From contig CAJTJV010000015.1 in the NCBI GenBank assembly GCA_910576775.1, positions 1 to 62,264 of the forward strand: a stretch of 62,264 nucleotides of DNA. The letters are read 5' to 3'. A program made the translations under genes and the position numbers. Within the stretch, counting starts at the first letter, position 1. Each line of letters begins with the position of its first letter. The stretch comes from an uncultured Muribaculaceae bacterium (GTDB taxonomy: Bacteria > Bacteroidota > Bacteroidia > Bacteroidales > Muribaculaceae). Below are positions 53,965-62,264 of the stretch, one piece after another. The notes beneath the pieces were generated by a model. That model worked only from the letters and a program-made list of their open reading frames with translations, did not search any database and had not been told where the DNA came from.

Positions 53965-56742
53965 TTAGAAGGTTAACGTGACACCTACGTTGACACCCTT
54001 GAACATGGGATAAACTGTCGAGAAGACTTCAGCATCCATATTGTCCACGTTGTCGAACGACAATAGGTTCTCACCCTGGACAAACACTTTTGCGTCGGAG
54101 AGCCACAGCTTCGAGAGAAGCTTCGAGGGGAACTTGTAGTAGACCTCGCAGTTGCGCATCTTCAGGAAATGCACCTTCTTGAGCCATACATCGCTGTCGC
54201 GGCCGTTGTTGTTGTTGGTCTGGGTTGTGAGGCGGGGATAGAGAGCGTTTTCTCCTGCCACGTCATAGCAGTTGTTGTAATAGTCAAGCGAGAGATTGCC
54301 GCCGTCGGCCATGCCGCCCCAGATTGTGGACGGGAGTCTCTTCATATAGTTGCCTGTTCCTTGGAACCATGCGTTGATACCTATGCCCTTGTACTCGACA
54401 CCGATATTGAATGCATAGTTGAGTTCGGGGATATCGGTACCGCAGTTGAGGCTGGCTACGTCGAACTCGTTGATAAGTTTGTCGCCGTTCAGGTCGCGGT
54501 ATTTTATGTCGCCTACACTTACCGCGGAGAATTCCTGACGCGGGCTGTTGTTTATATCAGCATCATCCTTGAAGAATCCATTGGATTGCAGACCCCAGGC
54601 CTCGTTCACACGGTGGCCTACAGGATCGCGGAGAGGATAGGTAGGGGTACCGATGTACTTGAGCACCCTGTTGCTGTTCCACGACAATGTGACACCTGCA
54701 TTGACATTGAGATCGGATGTTATTCTCTTGGCATACTTGGCACTTACCTCAAAGCCGTAGCTTTCAACCTCGCCGACATCATTGTACGACGAACGGATAC
54801 CTACAACCGACGAGTTCTCGTTGCTGGCTGAGAGCATGATGTGGCTACGGCGCTGATAGAAACCGTCGACTGTGAGATCAAGAGAATTGAATAGGCGGAT
54901 GTCTGTACCGAGATTGACACTCTTTGATGTCTCCTGGGAAAAATCCGTTGTAGGGAAAGAGCCGAGCGATGCACCCCACATAGCATTGTATTCATTGCCA
55001 ATGATTACATATCCGTGCGAAGAATCCCATGTGGGAAGCCACATACCGTATGTCGGCATATAGTCGGTATGCTGTATGGCACCCGAAGCACGGAGTTTGC
55101 CGTAGTTGAGCACGCTTTCGCTGTTGTTGGCATAGATCCATCCTAACGAGAGCACAGGAGAAAAGGCCCATTTGGCAGGATAGGAGCGGTTGGAGCCATT
55201 GCCTGCGAGAACAAGATCGCCCATGAAACGGTTCATGAAATCATAATGGAACACACCCATGATGTTCTGACGGTAGAAAGTATTGCCTCGCCCGTCTGCA
55301 TTCTCACCTTTGTTGTTGTAAATGACAGCGGCATTGAAATGGTCGTTGTCGGTGAACGAACGCTTGTAGTTCACACCGATATTTCCGCTTGCTGTCCACC
55401 ACTGTGAGCTAACCCAATGACTGAAATTAAGGTTGTTCTGCCTGTTGCCGAATACCGGCGCGGATACATTGTTCTTGTCGCCGATTGCACCGATATAGCT
55501 TTCATAACCATACTCGAACGGTTTGGTCATATTCTCTGCCTTTATCGATGAGTTGGCATATGCGGCGCTGATGAATACGCTCAGACCCTTTACCCAGAAA
55601 TCAAGATGCTGTGTGAGTTTGCCGTCAACCCAGAGCTGACGCTGATGGGTCTTGTAATAGCCCGTTTCCTGAATCTTGGCCACAGGGTTGGCGTCACCGT
55701 AAGCCTCGTTACCACCCCAGATTCCTGCCGAGGTCTTGTAAGGGAAGGCACTTGCCGGCAGACGGTAGATTGCCGATACTGCGTCGTCAGCGCTTAGACC
55801 GGAAGGACGCTTTGTCTCCTGGAACATGCCGAAGAGATTAACCGACATCTCGGTCGAGCTTGTGATATTGAAATCAAGATTTGTGCGGATATTGGCTTTC
55901 GACTGACGGAGCTGTGCGTTATATGTGTCAGCCTGGGCATCCTTGAGCGCACCACGCACATCAACATAATCGATGTTCGTGTAATATCTCACTCTGTTGG
56001 TGCCGCCATAGACCGATACATATGCATGGTCTTCGTCACCACTGTTCTTGAAGGTAAGATCGCGCCAGTTGACATTGGGATAGAAATAACGGTCGGAACC
56101 GTCCTTGAAGAGCCCTAATTCCTGATCTGTATATGCAGCAGACAGTCCGTCGTTGCGACGTGCTCGGTTGAGAGCACCTGCATAGGTGTATCCGTCCACC
56201 ATGTCGGCGAACTGAGGATCAAAGGTAAACTTATGGCTGTAGTCAACCTTGACGCGAGTCTTACCTTCCGAACCGCGTTTTGTCTTGACGAGGATGGCAC
56301 CATTGACACCTTCATGGCCGAGAAGCGCCGTAGCTGCGGCATCCTTCAGCACAGTGACACTCTCTACTTCCTCTACGCTAAGACGGTCTATCGGACGTTC
56401 GTAGCCGTCGACAAGGATAAGGATACTCTTGTCATTAAGTGTATGATAACCGCGGATATTGAACGACGCTCCTTTGTTCTCATCGCCGGCAAATCCACCT
56501 TGCGAGAGTGCTGTAAGGGCCGGAAGGCGACCGTATAAAGCCTGGGCAAGATTAGTCGCCGATGTCTGCTGCAATTCTTCGCCGGTAATTGTGGTTACAG
56601 CGGCGGTGGTGAAGAAATCACTTATTTCCACGCCGTAACCCAAATCGTAGGCATCTGCATTCTTATCGTTGAGTGTAACCTGCGCGCTTGCTGTCAGAGA
56701 GGCGGCGGCAGTCGCAAGCATCAACATTCTATTTATATTCAT
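53965..56742 (-). CDS. SusC-like TonB-dependent transporter lacking the N-terminal regulatory domain
   Basis: 925 residues. After the signal peptide (about 1-20) only a short stretch precedes the plug (ITGEELQQTSATNLAQALYGRLPAL, part). The usual ~80-residue carboxypeptidase-regulatory-like domain and canonical TonB-box sequence are missing. The plug has FNIRGYHTLNDKSILILVDGYE and VLKDAAATALLGHEGVNGAI. The barrel ends VNVGVTLTF. It lies between two SusD genes and belongs to the second SusC/D pair. Confidence 0.88.
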   Translation of the reverse strand: MNINRMLMLATAAASLTASAQVTLNDKNADAYDLGYGVEISDFFTTAAVTTITGEELQQTSATNLAQALYGRLPALTALSQGGFAGDENKGASFNIRGYHTLNDKSILILVDGYERPIDRLSVEEVESVTVLKDAAATALLGHEGVNGAILVKTKRGSEGKTRVKVDYSHKFTFDPQFADMVDGYTYAGALNRARRNDGLSAAYTDQELGLFKDGSDRYFYPNVNWRDLTFKNSGDEDHAYVSVYGGTNRVRYYTNIDYVDVRGALKDAQADTYNAQLRQSKANIRTNLDFNITSSTEMSVNLFGMFQETKRPSGLSADDAVSAIYRLPASAFPYKTSAGIWGGNEAYGDANPVAKIQETGYYKTHQRQLWVDGKLTQHLDFWVKGLSVFISAAYANSSIKAENMTKPFEYGYESYIGAIGDKNNVSAPVFGNRQNNLNFSHWVSSQWWTASGNIGVNYKRSFTDNDHFNAAVIYNNKGENADGRGNTFYRQNIMGVFHYDFMNRFMGDLVLAGNGSNRSYPAKWAFSPVLSLGWIYANNSESVLNYGKLRASGAIQHTDYMPTYGMWLPTWDSSHGYVIIGNEYNAMWGASLGSFPTTDFSQETSKSVNLGTDIRLFNSLDLTVDGFYQRRSHIMLSASNENSSVVGIRSSYNDVGEVESYGFEVSAKYAKRITSDLNVNAGVTLSWNSNRVLKYIGTPTYPLRDPVGHRVNEAWGLQSNGFFKDDADINNSPRQEFSAVSVGDIKYRDLNGDKLINEFDVASLNCGTDIPELNYAFNIGVEYKGIGINAWFQGTGNYMKRLPSTIWGGMADGGNLSLDYYNNCYDVAGENALYPRLTTQTNNNNGRDSDVWLKKVHFLKMRNCEVYYKFPSKLLSKLWLSDAKVFVQGENLLSFDNVDNMDAEVFSTVYPMFKGVNVGVTLTF

Positions 56743-56771
56743 AGTATTATTTTACTGATTTTTAATCTGGA

Positions 56772-58733
56772 TTACCACCCCGGGTTCTGGTTAAGGCCAT
56801 AGCCCTTGTTTATCTCGTCGCGGGAAATTGGTGCAAGATACCATTTGTCGGTCCATTTACTTGTCTGTTGGCCGGGTATATCCCACCATACACGGATATT
56901 GTTGGTGCAAGGTACCTTCTCATAGATACATGCCGGCCAGGGCTCGCCGGGCTGGAGACTGGTATCGGCTCCCTCCATCTTGTTGCCGGCAGCATCTTTG
57001 CGCCACATACGGAGCTGATGAACCTGTTTTTTGAATATGTCGGAACGTTTGTAACGGATAAGATCATACCAGCGCTGATCCTCAAAGCCTAATTCGCATG
57101 CTCGCTCGCGCATAAGCTGCTCTATGAAATTGTCCTTATTGGATGTAAGACTTAGTTCGGGGTTCATTACCTCCACTTTTCCGAGACCTACTCGCGCGCG
57201 TACCTTATTCATTTCATCGCATGCTCCTCGAAGATTGCCTGTCTGGGCGAGAGCCTCGGCATAGCAGAGATGAATGTCCGCCATGCGCAGATAAGCGAAA
57301 TTGGTCGGGTAATATGCGGCATAGCCGTTATCGCGAAGATATTTGAACAGTTTCATTCGTGTCGACCATGGATTGTCGGTAACCTGAGGATTGAAAGTCT
57401 GGTCCACATTACCGCCTTGCCACATCTCGATACTTGACAGTCCCTGATATTGCTCCACGAGATTATTGCGCGAAACCACCATAGTTTCGTATAGACGTGG
57501 GTCGCGGTTGGCAAAAATATCGATATTATCGGGATTACTGGTGTTGAACACATTGTCGTATGGGAAATTACGGCCATCAGCCATGCCGAACATCTCCATA
57601 AATTCAAGAGTGAACAGAGCCATGCCGAATTCATCCATGCCTTCTACGTTCCAGTCACCATTCCATGCATTGTCGCCCAGACCCGCATGAACCTCTATCA
57701 CCTTTTCGCTGTTGCCGCGAAACCAGTAAGCTGCGCGATAAGCATTACAATAGTCCTGTTCGGCGTCTCCGGTTGCCTGTACAAGAGCAAAATAGTTGCC
57801 ATTGGCGGCATTGGCCTTGAAAAAATCCTCACACGCTGCGAGAGCCCTGTTCCAAAGTTCAGGCTTGTAACCGCCGGTCCAAACCTGTTCGGGATTCTGA
57901 TTATCTTCATTGCGGGTAAATTCAAGGTAAGGCCTGTCGGAATTGAACAGAGGAGATGCCACGAAATTCCACAACTTCACACGCAGACCGTAAGCCGAGC
58001 CTTTGGTAAGACGTCCGGAATTGGTCGCCTGATCCTGCACATAGAAGGGAAGACCCGGTTCATCGATAGCACATTGGATCAGCTCGTCGATAAATTCCGC
58101 TGTCTGTATTACACTGAGACGGCGGCCGTCTACCACATCAGCAGCCACGTAAGAGCGATCTACCTTGGGAAGACCGCCGAAATTTCGGAATGCATCCAGA
58201 TAGCGCGATGCCATAATGACATAGGCCTCGCCGCGGAGCTGACTTTTCTCTGTATCTGTAAGATCGGGAACCCGATTGATGTTCTCGATAAAAAGCCATC
58301 CCTCTCGTATAGTACGCCAGATTCCTGCACGGGCATTTCCATCACCGTTGGCGATGAATGGGAACTTGACAAAACCGCCATTGTCCTGATCGGTTTCGGT
58401 GAGATCACCTCCGTAATATTTGCCAAGGTTATGCCATCCGCAATACGACTGGCAGATATCGGTAAGGGCATCCGAATGGGAATACCACACCGCACCAGTG
58501 TATGTAAAGGCATTATGCATGGCACCATACATATGCCAAAGGAAACGTTTGGCATTCTCACCCTTGGCAAAAATGGTGTCCACAGTCACATCGACACCGG
58601 GCTGCTTCTCCAGAAAGCCATCACCCACATTGATATCGTCGACACAGGAGTATAGAGAACCTATACCTATCATGATGCCGGCAGCTCCTATAAATGCGGT
58701 GGTTTTTATTTTAAGTTTTTCTATAAGATTCAT
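56772..58733 (-). CDS. SusD/RagB-family lipoprotein (first pair)
   Basis: 653 residues, longer than usual, lipobox LYSC (Cys 30). SusD marks: ENINRVPDLTDTEKSQLRGEAYVIMASRYLDAFRNFGGLPKV (in part), NFAYLRMADIHLCYAEALAQ and CELGFEDQRWYDLIRYKR. C-terminal WYLAPISRDEINKG. It is paired with the SusC at 58744-61887 (10-bp gap). It carries longer loops than the second SusD, so the two pairs probably bind different ligands. Confidence 0.9.
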   Translation of the reverse strand: MNLIEKLKIKTTAFIGAAGIMIGIGSLYSCVDDINVGDGFLEKQPGVDVTVDTIFAKGENAKRFLWHMYGAMHNAFTYTGAVWYSHSDALTDICQSYCGWHNLGKYYGGDLTETDQDNGGFVKFPFIANGDGNARAGIWRTIREGWLFIENINRVPDLTDTEKSQLRGEAYVIMASRYLDAFRNFGGLPKVDRSYVAADVVDGRRLSVIQTAEFIDELIQCAIDEPGLPFYVQDQATNSGRLTKGSAYGLRVKLWNFVASPLFNSDRPYLEFTRNEDNQNPEQVWTGGYKPELWNRALAACEDFFKANAANGNYFALVQATGDAEQDYCNAYRAAYWFRGNSEKVIEVHAGLGDNAWNGDWNVEGMDEFGMALFTLEFMEMFGMADGRNFPYDNVFNTSNPDNIDIFANRDPRLYETMVVSRNNLVEQYQGLSSIEMWQGGNVDQTFNPQVTDNPWSTRMKLFKYLRDNGYAAYYPTNFAYLRMADIHLCYAEALAQTGNLRGACDEMNKVRARVGLGKVEVMNPELSLTSNKDNFIEQLMRERACELGFEDQRWYDLIRYKRSDIFKKQVHQLRMWRKDAAGNKMEGADTSLQPGEPWPACIYEKVPCTNNIRVWWDIPGQQTSKWTDKWYLAPISRDEINKGYGLNQNPGW

Positions 58734-58743
58734 TGTCGGAGTA

Positions 58744-61700
58744 TTAGAAATTTACGTTGATACCGAAATTATAGACGCGTGTCATAGGATAGCGAGTGCT
58801 GCCATAGCCGGCCTGTGCCTCCGGGTCGTTGGCTTTGAAACTCGTGAATGTCAAAAGGTTATAACCGTTGGCATATACTCGGATGCTGTTGACAGGTACT
58901 CGGGGTATGCGGAACGAATAACCGATTTCGACGTTTTTCAAGCGGATATACGATGCATCGACCATCCAGGGCTGCGAAAGAGAGCCGTTGTGCTCACGTG
59001 CTGATTTCTCAAGGGAGATACGCGGGAGAATAGCGTCAGGATTATCCTCGGTCCACGAGTTGTCGTAAACCCACTTGTTGAGCATCGACATGTTGCCGGT
59101 ACCGAAGGCCGGGGTGTAGAACGAGCTGAGCTGACGGTTGACGTGCGCGGCGCCCACCCATGTCATGGAGAAATCAAGACCTTTCCAATTGAGCGATGCC
59201 ATAATGCTGCCGGTATATTCGGGAATATCGCTGTAGCCGATTGCATGCACATCGTTGGCGTCCACTTTGCCGTCGCCGGTAAGGTCGACAAAGACGCTGT
59301 CGCCGGGACGGAGAGTAATCTGCTGGTCGGGCATATCGACACCATAAGCCGCTTTATAGCGTTCTTCTGTCTCTCCGGGAACATAGAATTCAAAGAAATC
59401 ATAACCGAAGGGCTGGCCTACAGGATGTCCGGTGTGGTACATATGGGGGAATTCCTTCTTGACTTCCGCCATTTCCACAACTTTATTGCGGGCGAAAGAG
59501 AATGTCGGAGAAATAGAATAGTTAACCTCACCTACACGATCGGCCCAGCGGAGAGTTATTTCATAGCCGTGGTTCTTCACACGTCCGAAATTGACAGAAG
59601 TGGGTTTGAGTGCGGAAATACCTGCGATTGTAGTTTCGTTGGAAACGAGAATATTCTTACGGTCTTCCGTAAAGAAATCGGCGCTGACGCTCAGACGGTC
59701 TTTGAAGAAGCGTATATCGACTCCATAATTCTGTTTTGTAGCCGTCTCCCATGTCACGTCAGGATTACCGTTGCTGTTTTCACGTGCACCCGGCATCCAC
59801 GAGCCATTATTTATACCAAAATTACCCGTACGATCGTTGGTCCACCATTGGCCGCCATTGTTGGAATAGAATCCCCATGTACCGGGGAGGTAGAGGAAAC
59901 GACCCACACCCTGGTCATTGCCTACCTTACCTACAGAACCGCGAAGCTTGAAATAAGAAACTACGGGACGGATAGGTTCCCAGAATTTCTCCGAAGATGC
60001 TATCCAGCCGATGGATGCAGAGGGAAAGAAGCCGAAACGCTTGCCTTTTGCAAAGTTCTCGGATCCGTTATAACCCATATTGAGGTCAATCATGTATTTG
60101 GTCTGAAAATCATAGGTTACACGGGCAACCATGCCTACATAACCGCGGGGGATGGACGTATATTCCCATGGATAATAGTTCTTTGACTCATTATAAAGAA
60201 CTAACGCGCCTACATTATGGTCTCCGAACTTTCGTGCATAGTTGAGTGCGGCCTCCGCATACCAGTTGCGGCCGCCCCATTTGGATTCATCGTAGCCGAG
60301 AGGCCAGGAATCTCCCTGACGGACATAAACAACCTTCGGAGAACCGTCGGGCAGGGTTTCACTCTTGGCAATCGTAGCCTTGTAGTTGATGCCGCCCCCT
60401 GTTGTGCGGGCCTTCTGCAACGTATAATCGGAGTTATACGAACCCTTGATACGGAAATCAAGACCCGGAGTGATGAAATCGAGCTTGAGCTTGTACTGAA
60501 GGTCGAGATTCACAACATTCTGAGTCTGAGTCGTCCATCCATGCTGATAGATAAGACCGAGACCGTCGGAACCTATAGCGCCTACGAGATCCGGATCGGA
60601 AACGATGCGGCGTCCCTCGCTGTCGAGACCGTAGCCTGCCATAGGCATACCGTTGTTGAGAAGACCTTCAACACCAAACACACCGGACTGTCCGTTGTAC
60701 TCACCGTTACCGATGGAGTTGCGTTTGCCGATTCGTCCGCCGATGCCGATAGAAATAGAGCTTCGGCTTGAAAGATCCACGTCAAGATTAGCACGGTAAT
60801 TATAGCGGCGATACTTGAAATTGGCATCCTTGCCTTGATCGAAGGTCTTGAAAAGACCGTCCTGATTGAGCATGCCGACAGAAACAAAATAACGTGCACG
60901 TTCAGTACCGCCCGACACATTAATATTATATTGTTCCTGCCATGCATGATCATTCATCAGATAAGTAAACCAGTTGGTACTCGGATATACTGTCGGCATG
61001 TCCATGTCTTTCCAGTGCTGTATCGCTTCCTGCGAGTATTTCCATCCCGAAGGATCGACGCCTTCCACTTCCTGTGCATGATTATATGCCGTTGCATATT
61101 CATAGGAATTAGCAGGTTCGAGGAATTTAGAAATCTGTTGGAGACCTGCCGATGCTGTCAATGTAACAGTAGGCTTGCCGATTTCACCGCGGCGGGTCGT
61201 TACAAGAATCACACCGTTTGCACCGCGTACACCAAAGACTGCTGTTGCGGAGGCGTCCTTGAGAATAGAAATATCCTGAACTTCGTTAGGATCAATCTGA
61301 CTGAATTCACGTTCGACACCGTCGACAAGCACAAGGGGCTCGGCACTATTGAATGAACCGACACCGCGAATGCGGATAACTGGATCATCGGCACCCGGGA
61401 CACCCGTATACTGCACCGACTGAAGACCCGGTAACTTACCCGAAAGAGCATTGCCGAGCGATGCAGCGGGAGACTTGAGAAGCTCCTTACCGCCTACATT
61501 GGCTACAGAACCTGTCAGCGTCACCTTGCGCTGCTGGCCATAACCGATAACTACCATTTCTTCGAGCTGTTCGCTGCTCTCGTCCATAACGACATCGACA
61601 GTAGTCGAATTAACAATGATTTCTTTCGGCTTATAGCCTACATACGAGAATACCAGGGTAGTCCCCCGGGGAACTCCGGACAAGACATAGTTGCCGTCAA

Positions 61701-61887
61701 TGTCTGTCACCGTGCCTTTCGACTTATCCTTAGTCTGCACGGAAACACCGACAAGCGGCTCATTCTGCTCGTCTGTAACACAACCTTGCACTTTTAAATT
61801 CTGTGCGAAGGACACTCCCGGCAGCGCCAAAGTCATTATCAGCGCCAACAAGAGAAGATGTAATCTACTTGCTTTTTCCATGAGCAT
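58744..61887 (-). CDS. SusC-like TonB-dependent transporter (first pair)
   Basis: 1047 residues; the ATG at 61881 is an equally good start. Signal peptide ends near FAQ. Regulatory-like domain (LKVQGCVTDEQNEPLVGVSV), TonB-box region (LEEMVVIGYGQQRKV), plug (PVIRIRGVGSFNSAEPLVLVDG, part; DISILKDASATAVFGVRGANGVI, part) and barrel ending FGINVNF. It is the first gene of a five-gene operon SusC-SusD-SusC-SusD-TIG protein. No standard promoter was found directly upstream, so an activator or an upstream start is likely. Confidence 0.93.
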   Translation of the reverse strand: MLMEKASRLHLLLLALIMTLALPGVSFAQNLKVQGCVTDEQNEPLVGVSVQTKDKSKGTVTDIDGNYVLSGVPRGTTLVFSYVGYKPKEIIVNSTTVDVVMDESSEQLEEMVVIGYGQQRKVTLTGSVANVGGKELLKSPAASLGNALSGKLPGLQSVQYTGVPGADDPVIRIRGVGSFNSAEPLVLVDGVEREFSQIDPNEVQDISILKDASATAVFGVRGANGVILVTTRRGEIGKPTVTLTASAGLQQISKFLEPANSYEYATAYNHAQEVEGVDPSGWKYSQEAIQHWKDMDMPTVYPSTNWFTYLMNDHAWQEQYNINVSGGTERARYFVSVGMLNQDGLFKTFDQGKDANFKYRRYNYRANLDVDLSSRSSISIGIGGRIGKRNSIGNGEYNGQSGVFGVEGLLNNGMPMAGYGLDSEGRRIVSDPDLVGAIGSDGLGLIYQHGWTTQTQNVVNLDLQYKLKLDFITPGLDFRIKGSYNSDYTLQKARTTGGGINYKATIAKSETLPDGSPKVVYVRQGDSWPLGYDESKWGGRNWYAEAALNYARKFGDHNVGALVLYNESKNYYPWEYTSIPRGYVGMVARVTYDFQTKYMIDLNMGYNGSENFAKGKRFGFFPSASIGWIASSEKFWEPIRPVVSYFKLRGSVGKVGNDQGVGRFLYLPGTWGFYSNNGGQWWTNDRTGNFGINNGSWMPGARENSNGNPDVTWETATKQNYGVDIRFFKDRLSVSADFFTEDRKNILVSNETTIAGISALKPTSVNFGRVKNHGYEITLRWADRVGEVNYSISPTFSFARNKVVEMAEVKKEFPHMYHTGHPVGQPFGYDFFEFYVPGETEERYKAAYGVDMPDQQITLRPGDSVFVDLTGDGKVDANDVHAIGYSDIPEYTGSIMASLNWKGLDFSMTWVGAAHVNRQLSSFYTPAFGTGNMSMLNKWVYDNSWTEDNPDAILPRISLEKSAREHNGSLSQPWMVDASYIRLKNVEIGYSFRIPRVPVNSIRVYANGYNLLTFTSFKANDPEAQAGYGSTRYPMTRVYNFGINVNF

Positions 61888-62188
61888 TAAATTTATATAA
61901 TGATTGTTTATCTTTCCGAGTGCAATATTATTGACAAACCTTTGTAAGAAGGTGAAGAAATTAACATTAAAGGTTTAAACACAGCAAATGCTCCCGAATC
62001 ACTCAATATCTCTATAGCCAAGCAGGTTAAGAAATCGTCAGACTGGGTTGAAAAATCGTCACTATCCACTTGTAATCATAACCGTTATACTGTATTGCAT
62101 AAGCTCGCACGGCTTAAATATGTCTTGACAACGACATGCTTAAACAAACAATCTTGCCTCCTTGAATTTATATATGTCGCAGATTTAC
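61888..62188. other. Intergenic region upstream of the tandem SusC/D operon
   Basis: 301 bp, A/T-rich. On the minus strand TAATATTG (near 61922-61929) is one mismatch from a -7 box, but no -33 partner is seen. No ORF, terminator or clear operator. Confidence 0.4.
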
Positions 62189-62264
62189 CACGGCTCTTTC
62201 ATTTAGGATATTTTGTGCATGTATCGTGAGAGCCTCGGAGAGGCGTCATAATGTGAAAACCCCG
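62189..62264 (+). mobile_element. Left end of a third MITE-like element, cut by the window edge
   Basis: CACGGCTCTTTCATTTA at 62189-62205 is nearly identical to the left end of the element at 12901. A GCCTC-GGA-GAGGC hairpin at 62232-62244 has the same 5-3-5 geometry as hairpins in that element. The body between the two does not resemble the 90-bp unit. The right end and target duplication lie outside the window. Confidence 0.55.

Overview
The window looks like chromosomal DNA of a gut Bacteroidales bacterium, most likely from the Muribaculaceae or a close relative (inference). The evidence is three SusC/SusD-type pairs, a hybrid two-component regulator, fimbrillin-type lipoproteins, GH97/GH13/GH18/GH9/GH2 enzymes, and seven promoters of the Bacteroidetes form TTTG (or a close match) - 18 to 21 nt - TAnnTTTG. 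No rRNA, CRISPR array, integrase or transposase gene is visible.

Layout. 0-0.3 kb: 3' end of a DegT-type aminotransferase. 0.4-12.7 kb: an amino-sugar/chitin-type locus on the minus strand without SusC/SusD. From upstream to downstream it holds the hybrid regulator, ROK kinase, NagB/AgaI-like deaminase, FucP-type transporter, GH18 chitinase fused to a ThuA-like domain, GH9 enzyme and a free ThuA-like protein. 12.9-13.2 kb: a hairpin-rich mobile element flanked by an 11-bp direct repeat. 13.2-16.9 kb: a carboxypeptidase-regulatory-like protein and a fimbrillin/DUF5119 pair. 17.2-20.6 kb: a second ROK protein with a GH2 exo-glucosaminidase-like enzyme. 20.7-36 kb: mostly housekeeping and small genes: a fused PLP lyase-DapF protein, M48 peptidase, ManA, Tag, rubredoxin, cupin, acetyltransferase, CNNM/CBS protein, AlbA_2-type regulator with a PQDT microsatellite, one CAT tRNA, an ECF sigma factor and a NahK-like kinase. 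35.4-47.4 kb: a starch (Sus-like) locus: frame-split membrane regulator, SusC, SusD, a four-module SusE/F-like lipoprotein, GH13 and GH97. 47.6-48.7 kb: a second GH18. 48.7-61.9 kb: a minus-strand locus with two tandem SusC/SusD pairs, a TIG-domain surface protein and a beta-helix protein of uncertain activity.

How the genes may work together. The first locus could sense an amino-sugar glycan, cut it with GH18/GH9 (and the nearby GH2), import the product through the MFS permease, phosphorylate it with ROK kinases and deaminate it with the NagB-like enzyme. The starch locus follows the textbook order of binding and import (SusC/D, SusE/F-like) followed by cleavage (GH13, GH97).

Most unusual observations: (1) a family of MITE-like elements. 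Two copies share a homologous ~90-bp unit, carry perfect flanking direct repeats, and sit in the same orientation 26-27 bp upstream of a -33 promoter box; a third copy starts at the right edge. (2) An A9 homopolymer that splits the regulator upstream of the starch locus, which could be phase variation, slippage or a sequencing error. (3) A PLP lyase-DapF fusion. (4) A chitinase-ThuA fusion beside a stand-alone ThuA protein. (5) Candidate leaderless genes.
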